32,608 nucleotides of DNA from an uncultured Bacteroidales bacterium. Lineage in GTDB: Bacteria; Bacteroidota; Bacteroidia; Bacteroidales; F082. The notes beneath the pieces are model-generated. The model was not told the origin of the DNA and ran no database searches. It saw only the letters and a list, made by a program, of their open reading frames with translations. The stretch is taken from NCBI GenBank assembly GCA_937902805.1, contig CALEMB010000038.1, positions 1-32,608 of the forward strand. Direction: 5' to 3'. This document shows positions 23,384 through 31,971 of the stretch, in pieces (within the stretch, counting starts at the first letter, position 1; each line of letters starts with the position of its first letter). A program made the translations under genes and the position numbers.

Positions 23384-23417
23384 GGAAACAAAAAAATCCC
23401 GCCGTTTCCAGCGGGAT
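23384..23417 (-). terminator. Terminator of the second C10 peptidase
   Basis: On the minus strand ATCCCGC (23417-23411) pairs with GCGGGAT (23402-23396), followed by a T tract (23396-23390). The loop hexamer GGAAAC is complementary to GTTTCC just past the T tract (23389-23384). A near-identical copy follows secDF at 26141-26177. Confidence 0.9.
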
Positions 23418-23445
23418 ATTGCAGTAGGCATTTTTTTTGCCATCA

Positions 23446-26052
23446 TCATTCGATTTTGATCACTTTTTTCGTTATGGCATTACGGTTGCCAAGAACTTGG
23501 AGGAAATAAGTTCCACTAGGCAAGTCGGACATATCAAGTTGGACTGAGTCTTTACCTTCGGTATCAAGAGACTCGACCAGCACTCCGAGAGCGTTGTATA
23601 AACAGATTTTATTAGACTCCCCGCAGTTGACATTTAGGCATCCTTTGACGGGATTCGGATAGACGCAGACACTTGTTTCATCGAATTCGTCTATGCCTAC
23701 TCCGACGGTAATTCCAATATTGAGTAGATAAGTGCCCATCTTGCCTTCAAAATAGGGTTTGACGCAGAAATACAAGGTGCTGCCTCCTGAAACTGATATG
23801 CTTGATGTCTCGTCATCGAAAAACTCCGACCAGTTTCTCCCATCGGTGGAGTAGGCGAACTGGGCGTCAACGGTATAATAGATGCCATTGTTGCTGTTGT
23901 ATGAGTCATTCAATCGTGGAGTGATAGTGTAGTTTTTGCCCGGATTGAATTGGATCTTGTAATAGTCGATGTCGTTGCTGTCGTGGAGGTTGGATCCAGT
24001 CGTGCTGACCGAACCTGAATTTCCGGAGAAATTGCAAGGCAGTAGATAGGCAGTGCTGGCTGTATTGTTGGATTCATATGGATCCATGGAAACAGAGGGA
24101 GCCACCACTTCAACAATCACAGGATTTTGGTATCGTGATGCACCAGCGTAATACCATGAAGAAGAACCCGATTCCTGGTAAGCCAATTCCAAGTAGTAGG
24201 TGCCTGGCTCTACTGTGATTTCTCCCGTGAAATCGAGTCCGTAGGTGTAGTGATAGTTGGCTTCCAAACCGTTGGTGCAGTTAAGTATCTTGATGTTCTG
24301 TGCCCACGAGCCGTCTGCATTGGCCAGATTCACCCTGAATTTCCCATAAAAAGTCGTGTTTCCTGAGTTCAATAAATCGACATTGACTGTGGATGAAGTG
24401 CCATAATATAGATAGTCTCCTGTTGTTATGGTGAAATTCGAGTTGGTCTCTATGGTGGTTGAGTAAACGATATCGAAGAAAGCGTCATGATACCCTCCTC
24501 CTTCGATAAAGTTCCATAAGTTACAGTCCATGCTATACAACATGGCAATACCGTAGGAGCCAGGGATGTATGGGGGACCCGCTTCGCAATCCAAAGTGCC
24601 GTAGACATAGTAATTGGGGAGCACGGGATTTGAGGTTCGGTTCCAATACTGCATGACACGAAGGAAACGGAATTCGCCGTTTTCGTCTTTCCTGAACACG
24701 CCGGCACCGATGTAGCCGTTGAAGTTGCCGTTGCCCGAATTTAGGATTTCTGCGTAAACAGAAAAGTCGTCATAAAACCAATATTCTGATGATTCCATGC
24801 TTAAGTTGCTGTGATACACAAGGCTGAAGTTTCCAGTGCTTCCGCCTCCGCCACCACCTCCACCACCGCCGTTTTGCTTAGGCTCGATGCCAATGAGGGC
24901 TTGTTGGTTGGAAGAGAAGTCAGACGAGGAAGGATTCAAGCTGTTGATGTAGAAATAGTCGTCACAAGCGCCACCCCATCCCCAGTTGAAGTGAAAATAG
25001 TTGTTGTTGTTATAACCGTCACAGATGAATGCGTGACCTCCAGAATTCCCAAATCCACCATACATCATAGGCCTACCGTTGTCCAATTCGTTTTTCAAAA
25101 TGCTAATCCATTGGGAATCACTGTAATCGGATTTTATCACACTGCGCAACGAACTTTTGTAGTCGAAATAAGACTTCAAGGCGATTTCGGCACAAGGGCG
25201 ATTGTTTCCATTGTCGATGATGTAGGCGGAACTGCCGTAGTCGGGACTCCCACTGATGCCATAATCCATGTTGACGCTGACGCCACAATGGTACATCAAA
25301 GTGGCAACAGCATTGTTGGTGCTGCTAACGGAGTTGGGCATACTAGACCATTGGTAGTTGACAGCACTGAAATCCACATAGAGCGTTCCGTATTCCGGAT
25401 GGCTCGAAGGGACGTAGGAATGGGAACCGTAACCGTGCGTAGGATAGGACCAATACTTTAATATCTGTGCCATAGCAGTGGCAACACAGCCTGTTAACGT
25501 CTTTGAGCCATCATTGTAATCGTAAGGGCATTTGTCGTTATAATAAGGACTTTGGTTCCATCGGGTTTGAACCAAAGGCTGTACTGCTTTTTCCGATTTC
25601 ACAGGGAGACTTTTCCCTTGGTAGAGGCAATCCCAATTCTCCTTAATCTCAGCCGTGGCAGTAGCCTTGCTCTTGACTGCCATGCTGATTTGTTCAGCAT
25701 AACCGTCAAGCCAAGCTTTCACACTGGGAGGAAGGGTTTCGGGCACAAAACTGTTCTCAAAGGAGTAAGCTAATATGGGCATTACGCAATCGTCGGCAGC
25801 GATGATGACATATCCTTTCCCATTTGTGTTGTTGAAAATGAAAAACTCGGAATAGCCGCATTGTGGTGCAACGTTCACGAAACAGGCTTCGTCCATTTGT
25901 GCCTTAAATACCTTGCCGTTTCTGACGCCCATAATGTTGTTTTCTTTCCAAAAGTTTTTGGCGAGTTGTAATGCCGTAGCGTCGCTGACGGGATTGCTCG
26001 TCATAGACAGACTTGTAGCCAAAATCAAAGCAAGAAGTAATAGTTTTCTCAT
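23446..26052 (-). CDS. C10-family cysteine peptidase, T9SS-secreted
   Basis: The protein is 868 residues. Signal peptide MRKLLLLALILATSLSMTS and a SpeB-type propeptide (about 20-155; GKGYVIIAADDCVMPILAYS) lead to the peptidase domain (about 160-392). The nucleophile is Cys189 in LTGCVATAMAQILKYW and the base His340 in SGGHAFICDGYN, followed by YFHFNWGWGG. A run of ten glycines (395-404) links to two CARDB-like beta domains (about 405-650), then a PPC-like domain (YESNNTASTAYLL ... DIDYYKIQF). The tail is a type A T9SS sorting domain from about 795 (VCVYPNPVKGCLNV ... SGTYFLQVLGNR). The catalytic core is more canonical than in the paralogue at 13066. It has its own promoter and terminator and is probably an extracellular or surface protease. 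Confidence 0.92.
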   Translation of the reverse strand: MRKLLLLALILATSLSMTSNPVSDATALQLAKNFWKENNIMGVRNGKVFKAQMDEACFVNVAPQCGYSEFFIFNNTNGKGYVIIAADDCVMPILAYSFENSFVPETLPPSVKAWLDGYAEQISMAVKSKATATAEIKENWDCLYQGKSLPVKSEKAVQPLVQTRWNQSPYYNDKCPYDYNDGSKTLTGCVATAMAQILKYWSYPTHGYGSHSYVPSSHPEYGTLYVDFSAVNYQWSSMPNSVSSTNNAVATLMYHCGVSVNMDYGISGSPDYGSSAYIIDNGNNRPCAEIALKSYFDYKSSLRSVIKSDYSDSQWISILKNELDNGRPMMYGGFGNSGGHAFICDGYNNNNYFHFNWGWGGACDDYFYINSLNPSSSDFSSNQQALIGIEPKQNGGGGGGGGGGSTGNFSLVYHSNLSMESSEYWFYDDFSVYAEILNSGNGNFNGYIGAGVFRKDENGEFRFLRVMQYWNRTSNPVLPNYYVYGTLDCEAGPPYIPGSYGIAMLYSMDCNLWNFIEGGGYHDAFFDIVYSTTIETNSNFTITTGDYLYYGTSSTVNVDLLNSGNTTFYGKFRVNLANADGSWAQNIKILNCTNGLEANYHYTYGLDFTGEITVEPGTYYLELAYQESGSSSWYYAGASRYQNPVIVEVVAPSVSMDPYESNNTASTAYLLPCNFSGNSGSVSTTGSNLHDSNDIDYYKIQFNPGKNYTITPRLNDSYNSNNGIYYTVDAQFAYSTDGRNWSEFFDDETSSISVSGGSTLYFCVKPYFEGKMGTYLLNIGITVGVGIDEFDETSVCVYPNPVKGCLNVNCGESNKICLYNALGVLVESLDTEGKDSVQLDMSDLPSGTYFLQVLGNRNAITKKVIKIE

Positions 26053-26110
26053 ATCTATTTATTTTATTGATTTAATTTGGTTTTCTTTATCATATAAATA
26101 AAATATGATG

Positions 26111-26118
26111 CAAAGATA
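26111..26118 (-). promoter_or_regulatory. -7 box for the second C10 peptidase
   Basis: Minus-strand TATCTTTG, a perfect TAnnTTTG and identical to the box before the PorE-like gene, lies 58 nt upstream of the start. No clear -33 element was seen. Confidence 0.6.
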
Positions 26119-26140
26119 TAGTTTTTTGGTATGCTTTAAA

Positions 26141-26177
26141 GGAAACAACAAAAAAATCCCGCCGTTTCCAGCGGGAT
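26141..26177 (-). terminator. Terminator of secDF
   Basis: The 7-bp stem ATCCCGC/GCGGGAT and 8-nt loop are the same as in the terminator at 23384-23417, with a T tract. Here too GTTTCC follows (26146-26141), complementary to the loop's GGAAAC, with 3 nt more between stem and tail. Confidence 0.9.
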
Positions 26178-26217
26178 TCTTTGCAAGCAGTTTAGAAGGT
26201 TAATTATGATGTTTCAA

Positions 26218-29200
26218 TCATTTCTTCTTTGAGGTGTTTTCTTCAGCGATTTGCTTGTCTTTCTTGTCGCCCTTCATCAAGACGTAGGCGAACGGCGAAG
26301 ACAGGAACACTGACGAGAAGGTACCAGCCAGCACACCAACCAACAGGGCGAAGATGAAGCCACGGATGGTGTCGCCGCCGAAGATGAAGATGGCGAGCAA
26401 CACGACCAAGGTCGAACCCGAGGTGTTGAACGAACGGGTCAAGGTGCTGTTGACAGCGTTGTTCATGTTGTCTTTCCAAGAGGTCTTCGGATGCAGGTTG
26501 ACGTTCTCACGGATACGGTCGAAGATAACCACCGTAGCGTTGATGGAGTAACCGATGACGGTCAGCACGGCTGCGATGAAGCTCTGGTCGACTTCCATGG
26601 TGAAGGGCAGGATGTTGTAGAACAACGAGTACATACCCAACACGATGATGGTGTCTTGGGTCAAGGCCATGATGGAAGACACACCATACTGCCACTTCTT
26701 GAATCGGACGGCGATGTAGCAGAACATCAAAGCCAAAGCCACGATGATGGCGATGATGGACTTGCGGGTGACGTCGCTGGCGATGGTGGCACCGACTTTC
26801 TGGGTGCTCAGGATGCCCACGGTCTCGTCCTCAGAAGAGAACTGGGTCATGGTCAAGTCGTTGTTGTAGAGGCTCATCAAGTTTTCATAGAGAATGACTT
26901 GGATGACGCTGTCGACGGCGGGGCTGTCGTTGTTGATCAAGAACTTGGTCGTGATCTTCACTTGACCGTTAGTACCGTAGGTCTTCACTTCAGGCGTTGA
27001 CCAGTTTTCAACCTCTTGGTCTTCTCTCATCTCGAGTGCCTTATGGATGGCATCGGCGTTGATACCGACCTTCGATTCGGCCAAGGCCTCACGCACGTCT
27101 TCAACCTTGATGCTCGGGTTGTCGAATTGGACAACATAGTTACGACCACCCTTGAAGTCGATGCCAAGGTTCAAGCCACGGAAGCCGAGGGAAGCCAAGC
27201 TGACAATCAAGAAGATGCCGCAGATGATGAAGGAGGTCTTGCGGATGCCGATGAAGTCGTAGTGCTTGTCCTGCAAGAAGTTGCGGGTCCATTCTGTGCT
27301 GAAGCTGATTTCTCTTTCCTTGTCCAGCATACGTTCGAAGATCAAACGCGAGATGAAGATAGAAGTGGCCAAGGAGGTCAAGATACCGATGCAGAGGGTG
27401 ACGGCGAAGCTGTGGACAGGACCCGTACCCAAAACGATAAGGATGATACCAGTGATCAAGGTGGTGACGTTACCGTCGATGATGGCGGAGTAAGCGTTTC
27501 TATAACCGTCGGCTATGGCGAGCTTGATGCCCTTGCCAGCCTTGATTTCTTCCTTGATACGCTCGAAAATAATCACGTTCGAGTCAACAGCCATACCCAA
27601 GGTCAACACGATACCTGCGATGCCAGGCAAGGTCAGCACAGAGCCGAGACATGCCAGCACACCAAACAGGAAGAACACGTTGACGATAAGGGCGACATCA
27701 GCCACGAGACCGGCCTTCTTGTAGAAGAACACCATGTAGACCAACACGAGGATGAAGGCGAACACCATTGACCACATACCCTTTTGCACGGCTTCCTTAC
27801 CCAGCGAAGGACCAACCACTTGCTCTTCCAGGATTCTGGCGGGAGCGGGCAACTTACCGGCCTTCAGGATGTTGGCCAAGTCTTGGGCCTCTTCGATGGT
27901 CATGCCGCCGCCGCTGATGGACGAACGACCGTTCGGGATTTCACCGTTGACGACAGGATAGCTGTAGACGTAGTCGTCGAGGACGATGGCGATTTGCTTG
28001 CCGATGTTCTCGCCGGTGAGGCGCTTCCAAGCCTTGGCACCTTCGGGGTTCATCTGGATGGTGACTTCCACTTGGTTGCCTTGGCCGTAGTCCTGACGGG
28101 CGTCGGTAATGACTTCACCACCGAGGGCGCAGGTGTTGTCGCGCGACATCTTCAGGGCCACGAGGTCGAGTACTTCAACCGATTCGCCGTCGTTGCCATT
28201 GAGCACTTCGGGCTTCACGGTCCAAGCCAGCTTCAGGTTGCGTGGGAAGAGGCTTCTGGTCTCAGCCAGCATCTGGTTGATGGCGGCGGTGTCTTTTACC
28301 TGGGCCATACCAACGCGAGCCGTGTTGCTGTTCATCACCATGAGTTTGGAGAACAGCGGGTTGTTTTCGGCAAATTGGTCGGGATTTTCTTCTTCCGTCA
28401 CTTCTTCTTCGCTGTTTTCGTTGAGCTGACCGAGGAGGTCATCGTTGGCAGTGCTGTCGGCAGCGGCCATGGCGTTGTTGTCGGCTTCAGTAACGATAGT
28501 GCTATCAGCTTCGACAATCTCAGTGGCAGGCTCGGTTTCAGTCTCCTCAAGAGCGCTCTTGGCCTTGTGGGTCTCAGCCAGCTTGGCGTTGGCTTCCATC
28601 AGGTACTGCTGGATCTCGGAGAAGTTGTATGTCTCCCAGAATTCAAGTTGTGCCGTACCTTGGAGGAGCTTACGAACACGCTTCGGGTCCTTGATACCGG
28701 GCAACTCGACGAGGATGCGGCCCGAGTTCTCCATCTTCTGGATGTTGGGCTGTGCCACACCGAAACGGTCGATACGGGTACCCAGGATTTGGTAGGAACG
28801 GTCGACGGCACCGTCGCACTCGCTCTTCAAGACCTTCAGCACGTCGCTGTTGCTTGAGTTGACGGTGATGCCTTTGTCTTTGAATTCATAGAGGAAAATG
28901 GAAGCAAGTCTGGCGTTGGGATCAACTTCCTCGAAAGCTTGACCAAACAGGGTGACGAAGTCGCCTTCGCTCTTTTCCTGTCTTTGCGTGGCCATATCCA
29001 TGGCTTTCAAGAAGGTGGGGTCTTGTGAGTTGCCCGACAAGGCTCTCACGATGTCTTTCACTGAGACTTCGAGGGTGACGTTCATACCGCCCTTCAAGTC
29101 CAGACCCAAGTTGATTTCTCTTTCCTTAGCATCGCGATAGGTGTACTTCTTGAAACCCAAGTTATACACGTTCACGTTGCTCATCGAGTCCAGATAGTAA

Positions 29201-29388
29201 GTTTCTTTCTCGTCCTTGAGAAGGTTGAACTGGGACTCGTCTCCGTTTGCAAGTTTGGTAGCCTCTGCAGCAGCAAACTCCCCTGCCTTCTTTTCCACAC
29301 GCCTGGTCACCAAGGTGAAGGAAAGCTGGTAGATGAAGATGAGCGCGAAGATAATGGCTATCGTCCTGATTGCTCCTTTGTTTTGCAT
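26218..29388 (-). CDS. secDF: SecDF fusion, protein translocase accessory subunit
   Basis: A single 1056-residue polypeptide carries both SecD and SecF, as is usual in Bacteroidota. It uses the proton gradient to pull exported proteins across the inner membrane after SecYEG/SecA. The SecD part has a first membrane helix (about 8-28), INLGLDLKGGMNVTLEV (about 92-108), the P1 periplasmic domain, and LGMAVDSNVIIFERIKEEIKAGKG in its membrane half. The SecF part starts with LGFRGLNLGIDFKGGRNYVVQF and has IGYSINATVVIFDRIRENV. A Glu/Asp/Ala-rich low-complexity stretch (about 280-345) interrupts P1. The C-terminus is Lys-rich. Monocistronic: its own promoter lies at 29466-29497 and a terminator at 26141-26177. 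Confidence 0.97.
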   Translation of the reverse strand: MQNKGAIRTIAIIFALIFIYQLSFTLVTRRVEKKAGEFAAAEATKLANGDESQFNLLKDEKETYYLDSMSNVNVYNLGFKKYTYRDAKEREINLGLDLKGGMNVTLEVSVKDIVRALSGNSQDPTFLKAMDMATQRQEKSEGDFVTLFGQAFEEVDPNARLASIFLYEFKDKGITVNSSNSDVLKVLKSECDGAVDRSYQILGTRIDRFGVAQPNIQKMENSGRILVELPGIKDPKRVRKLLQGTAQLEFWETYNFSEIQQYLMEANAKLAETHKAKSALEETETEPATEIVEADSTIVTEADNNAMAAADSTANDDLLGQLNENSEEEVTEEENPDQFAENNPLFSKLMVMNSNTARVGMAQVKDTAAINQMLAETRSLFPRNLKLAWTVKPEVLNGNDGESVEVLDLVALKMSRDNTCALGGEVITDARQDYGQGNQVEVTIQMNPEGAKAWKRLTGENIGKQIAIVLDDYVYSYPVVNGEIPNGRSSISGGGMTIEEAQDLANILKAGKLPAPARILEEQVVGPSLGKEAVQKGMWSMVFAFILVLVYMVFFYKKAGLVADVALIVNVFFLFGVLACLGSVLTLPGIAGIVLTLGMAVDSNVIIFERIKEEIKAGKGIKLAIADGYRNAYSAIIDGNVTTLITGIILIVLGTGPVHSFAVTLCIGILTSLATSIFISRLIFERMLDKEREISFSTEWTRNFLQDKHYDFIGIRKTSFIICGIFLIVSLASLGFRGLNLGIDFKGGRNYVVQFDNPSIKVEDVREALAESKVGINADAIHKALEMREDQEVENWSTPEVKTYGTNGQVKITTKFLINNDSPAVDSVIQVILYENLMSLYNNDLTMTQFSSEDETVGILSTQKVGATIASDVTRKSIIAIIVALALMFCYIAVRFKKWQYGVSSIMALTQDTIIVLGMYSLFYNILPFTMEVDQSFIAAVLTVIGYSINATVVIFDRIRENVNLHPKTSWKDNMNNAVNSTLTRSFNTSGSTLVVLLAIFIFGGDTIRGFIFALLVGVLAGTFSSVFLSSPFAYVLMKGDKKDKQIAEENTSKKK

Positions 29389-29465
29389 TGTAGAATTAAT
29401 TTAATTATTTGACTTTTAATTTATTATATTTCCAATAATAGCCTTTTTACTCAATTACGAGCCTG

Positions 29466-29497
29466 CAAAAATAGGATTTTTCTTTTGAATACCCAAA
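29466..29497 (-). promoter_or_regulatory. Promoter of secDF
   Basis: On the minus strand TTTG (29497-29494), 20 nt, then TATTTTTG (29473-29466): a full match to the Bacteroidota consensus. It predicts an AU-rich leader of roughly 70 nt before the ATG at 29386-29388. Confidence 0.8.
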
Positions 29498-29570
29498 TAA
29501 TACTTTTTTTAAGCAATTTTTTCTTTTCTGCGTTGAATTGTGCTTTTATTATTAAAAAACTGATATTCAA

Positions 29571-30884
29571 TTATTTATATTTTAACCACTTGAAGATTTC
29601 CTTGTAAGAAAGTTTTTTTCCGTACATCAGGATGCCCGTGCGGTAGATTTTTGCCGCTAACCAGGTCATCAATACGAAGGTGGCGGCGAGGATGACCGCC
29701 GAAAGCACAACCTGCCAGATTGGGACGCCGAAAGGTACCCTGACCATCATCGAGATGGGGGAGGTGAAGGGTATCATTGAAAGCCATACCGACAAGGCAC
29801 CGTCAGGGTTGTTGACGATATAGAACGAACTGATGATGGCGACCATCAACGGCACGGTGACAGGCAAGGTAAATTGTTGTGAGTCAGTGTTGTTGTCGAC
29901 CAATGAACCTATAGCGGCAAAGATGGTGGCATAGAGCAGGTAGCCCAAGATGAAGAACACCAGGAAGCTGACGATGATGGTGCCGAAGTCGATGCTTTGT
30001 ACGATTTGCAAGATGTTCTGCACGCTTTCGTTGTTCAGGATGTTGTTGGAGGTGATTTCCTGGCTCATCACAGTTCCCGCCGAGAGCATGTCGGGATGGC
30101 TGATGCCGATGTAGGCCGAGAAGCCCACATAGAGCACACCCGTCAGCAGGATCCATAACAAGAATTGGGTGAGGGCCACCAGCGAAACGCCGATGATTTT
30201 GCCCATCATGAGTTGGAAGGGTTTCACCGAGCTGATGATGACCTCAATGATGCGGCTGTTTTTCTCTTCCACCACACCTTGCATCACCTGTCCGCCAAAA
30301 CCGAGGATGAAGAAGTAGACCAGCATGGCCAGGACCATGCCAAGGATGAACTGCACCTGCGTGAAGGTTTCTTTCTCGTTGCCTTTTTCGTCCATCCGCA
30401 TGATTTGCAGGTTGACATCAGTCTTCACCGCGCTGACGATTTCGGGGTCGACACCTTGTGCCATCAGTTTTTGGTCTTCGATTTCCTTTTCCATCACGTT
30501 GCTGATGTAAGTCTCCACCTCCATTGGCACCTGCCGGATGCTATAGACGACGGCATTCGATGGGATGTTGAGCTGTGTGGGTGGTACATAAAGTGCCATG
30601 TCGAACACACCCGTTTTCACCATTTCCTTGACCGAGTCGATAGGCTGGCCATGCATGGTGACGAAAGTGTGTTGCTCGTTGTTGTTGAAACGCTCCTCAA
30701 ACCAACGGCTCTCGTCGACGACGGCCACACGCAGGTGGTCGGTGCTCGTGTTGAGGGCGAGCATGATGGGAATGATGTATATGGCCGCCAAGAGGATAGG
30801 CCCCAGGAAGGTCAGGATGAGGAAGCTGCGCTTGCGCACGCGCGTCAGGTATTCGCGCTTGATGATGAGTCCGATCTTGTTCAT
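29571..30884 (-). CDS. ABC-2 type transporter permease (NatB-like)
   Basis: This 437-residue integral membrane protein has an N-terminal membrane helix (about 21-44), a large extracytoplasmic domain (about 45-175), then a cluster of helices at about 178-200, 228-255, 300-328, 338-356 and 388-411. VMQGVVEEKNSRIIEVIISSVKPFQLMMGKIIG (about 200-232) is the coupling-helix motif typical of NatB/YhaP-type ABC-2 permeases. These export Na+, drugs or lipid-like compounds; the substrate cannot be told here. Its ATG overlaps the stop of the ATPase gene (ATGA at 30881-30884). No GC-rich terminator was seen in the AT-rich 180 bp downstream. Confidence 0.9.
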   Translation of the reverse strand: MNKIGLIIKREYLTRVRKRSFLILTFLGPILLAAIYIIPIMLALNTSTDHLRVAVVDESRWFEERFNNNEQHTFVTMHGQPIDSVKEMVKTGVFDMALYVPPTQLNIPSNAVVYSIRQVPMEVETYISNVMEKEIEDQKLMAQGVDPEIVSAVKTDVNLQIMRMDEKGNEKETFTQVQFILGMVLAMLVYFFILGFGGQVMQGVVEEKNSRIIEVIISSVKPFQLMMGKIIGVSLVALTQFLLWILLTGVLYVGFSAYIGISHPDMLSAGTVMSQEITSNNILNNESVQNILQIVQSIDFGTIIVSFLVFFILGYLLYATIFAAIGSLVDNNTDSQQFTLPVTVPLMVAIISSFYIVNNPDGALSVWLSMIPFTSPISMMVRVPFGVPIWQVVLSAVILAATFVLMTWLAAKIYRTGILMYGKKLSYKEIFKWLKYK

Positions 30885-31804
30885 GAGGCTTGGTTTTTGG
30901 ATTGCACTTCTTGGATGAAGATGTCGTTCATGGAGGGCAGCACCTCTTTATAAGAGACCAGTTGCCCAATCTGCATCAGCTGGCTCAGCAATTCGTTGGG
31001 CGACTCGCTGTAGGTGGTCAGCTTCATCTCGTCGGCTTGCTCGGTCGGTTCCACCTTTATATTATTATAGGTGTCGCCCAAGGCATAAATCGGCTGCGGG
31101 TTGTCGGTGCGGACGATGATTTCCCTCTTGTTGGTGTCGTGTTGTCGTTTGATGTCACCGACACGCCCTTGCAGGATGCTGCGGCCATTATTAATTAATG
31201 TGATGCTGTCGCACAGCTCCTCGACGGAGGCCATGTTGTGCGTCGAGAGCAGGATGATGGCGCCTTTGTCCCTCAATTCGAGGATGGACTCTTTCAAGAG
31301 GTTGGCATTGATGGGGTCGAAGCCGCTGAAAGGCTCGTCGAAGATGAGGATGTCGGGCTCGTGGATGATGGTGGTGATGAACTGCACCTTCTGCTGCATG
31401 CCCTTCGAGAGCTCTTCCACCTTCTTGTCCCACCAGCCGCTGATTTCGAACTTGTCGAACCACACCTTCAGCCGTTTCTGTGCCTCGGCTTTCTTGATGC
31501 CTTTGAGTTCCGCCAGGTAGATGGCTTGCTCGCCGACTTTCATCTTTTTGTATAGGCCGCGTTCCTCGGGCAGGTAGCCGATGTTGGCGATGTGCTTCTG
31601 ACACAAAGGTTCTCCGCCAATCAGCACTTTGCCCGAGTCGGGGGCGGTGATTTGGTTGAGAATGCGGATGAGGGTGGTCTTGCCGGCACCATTGGGACCC
31701 AAAAGGCCGTATATGCAATGCTCCGGGATGTCAATGCACATACGGTCTAAGGCGACGTGGTCGGCGTATTTCTTCGAGACCTCGTTAACGGTTATTTTTG
31801 TCAT
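30881..31804 (-). CDS. ABC transporter ATP-binding protein (NatA-like)
   Basis: This 307-residue ATPase partners the permease that follows. Walker A is GPNGAGKT (36-43), the ABC signature LSKGMQQ (132-138), Walker B DILIFDEP (151-158) and the H-loop His is in LLSTHN (about 189). The Q-loop region reads GYLPEERGLY, as is usual in NatA/DrrA-type exporters that handle ABC-2 permeases. The C-terminal about 90 residues form the accessory domain common in this group. The stop overlaps the permease start (ATGA), giving translational coupling and probably equal dosage. No -7 box was found upstream, where a structured repeat separates it from dnaJ. Confidence 0.93.
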   Translation of the reverse strand: MTKITVNEVSKKYADHVALDRMCIDIPEHCIYGLLGPNGAGKTTLIRILNQITAPDSGKVLIGGEPLCQKHIANIGYLPEERGLYKKMKVGEQAIYLAELKGIKKAEAQKRLKVWFDKFEISGWWDKKVEELSKGMQQKVQFITTIIHEPDILIFDEPFSGFDPINANLLKESILELRDKGAIILLSTHNMASVEELCDSITLINNGRSILQGRVGDIKRQHDTNKREIIVRTDNPQPIYALGDTYNNIKVEPTEQADEMKLTTYSESPNELLSQLMQIGQLVSYKEVLPSMNDIFIQEVQSKNQAS

Positions 31805-31855
31805 TTTATGTTAGTATAAACGTAAGACCATAAAGGACGCCCCTTTTTCCTTTTA

Positions 31856-31945
31856 CCGTCATGGCGGAGGAACATCCGCCATCTCCTGAGCATGAAGGAG
31901 TACCCTTTTTGTTCAGGAGATTGCGGGTCAAGCCCGCAATGACGG
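31856..31945. repeat. Four-way-junction palindromic element
   Basis: The outer stem CCGTCAT/ATGACGG (31856-31862 with 31939-31945) encloses three hairpins with no unpaired base between them. H1 is GGCGGA/TCCGCC (31863-31868 with 31875-31880). H2 is ATCTCCTGA/TCAGGAGAT (31881-31889 with 31913-31921). H3 is TGCGGGT/GCCCGCA (31922-31928 with 31932-31938, one wobble). It sits between dnaJ and the ABC ATPase gene. The GTCATTGCGGG...GACCCGCAAT half resembles dispersed intergenic repeats known from many genomes. Confidence 0.85.
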
Positions 31946-31971
31946 CTGGAAAAGAAGCCCATGGCCTCGCG

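Noticed and set aside
29389..29570. Searched for a small gene or terminator in the AT-rich gap between the permease and secDF
   Set aside because: No coding-like frame and no GC-rich stem were found; only the secDF promoter is supported.
31856..31945. Cloverleaf fold considered as a tRNA or tRNA-like RNA
   Set aside because: The stem lengths are wrong, there is no TTC-type T loop, no anticodon-loop geometry and no acceptor tail. The pairing is symmetric on both DNA strands, as in a palindromic repeat.
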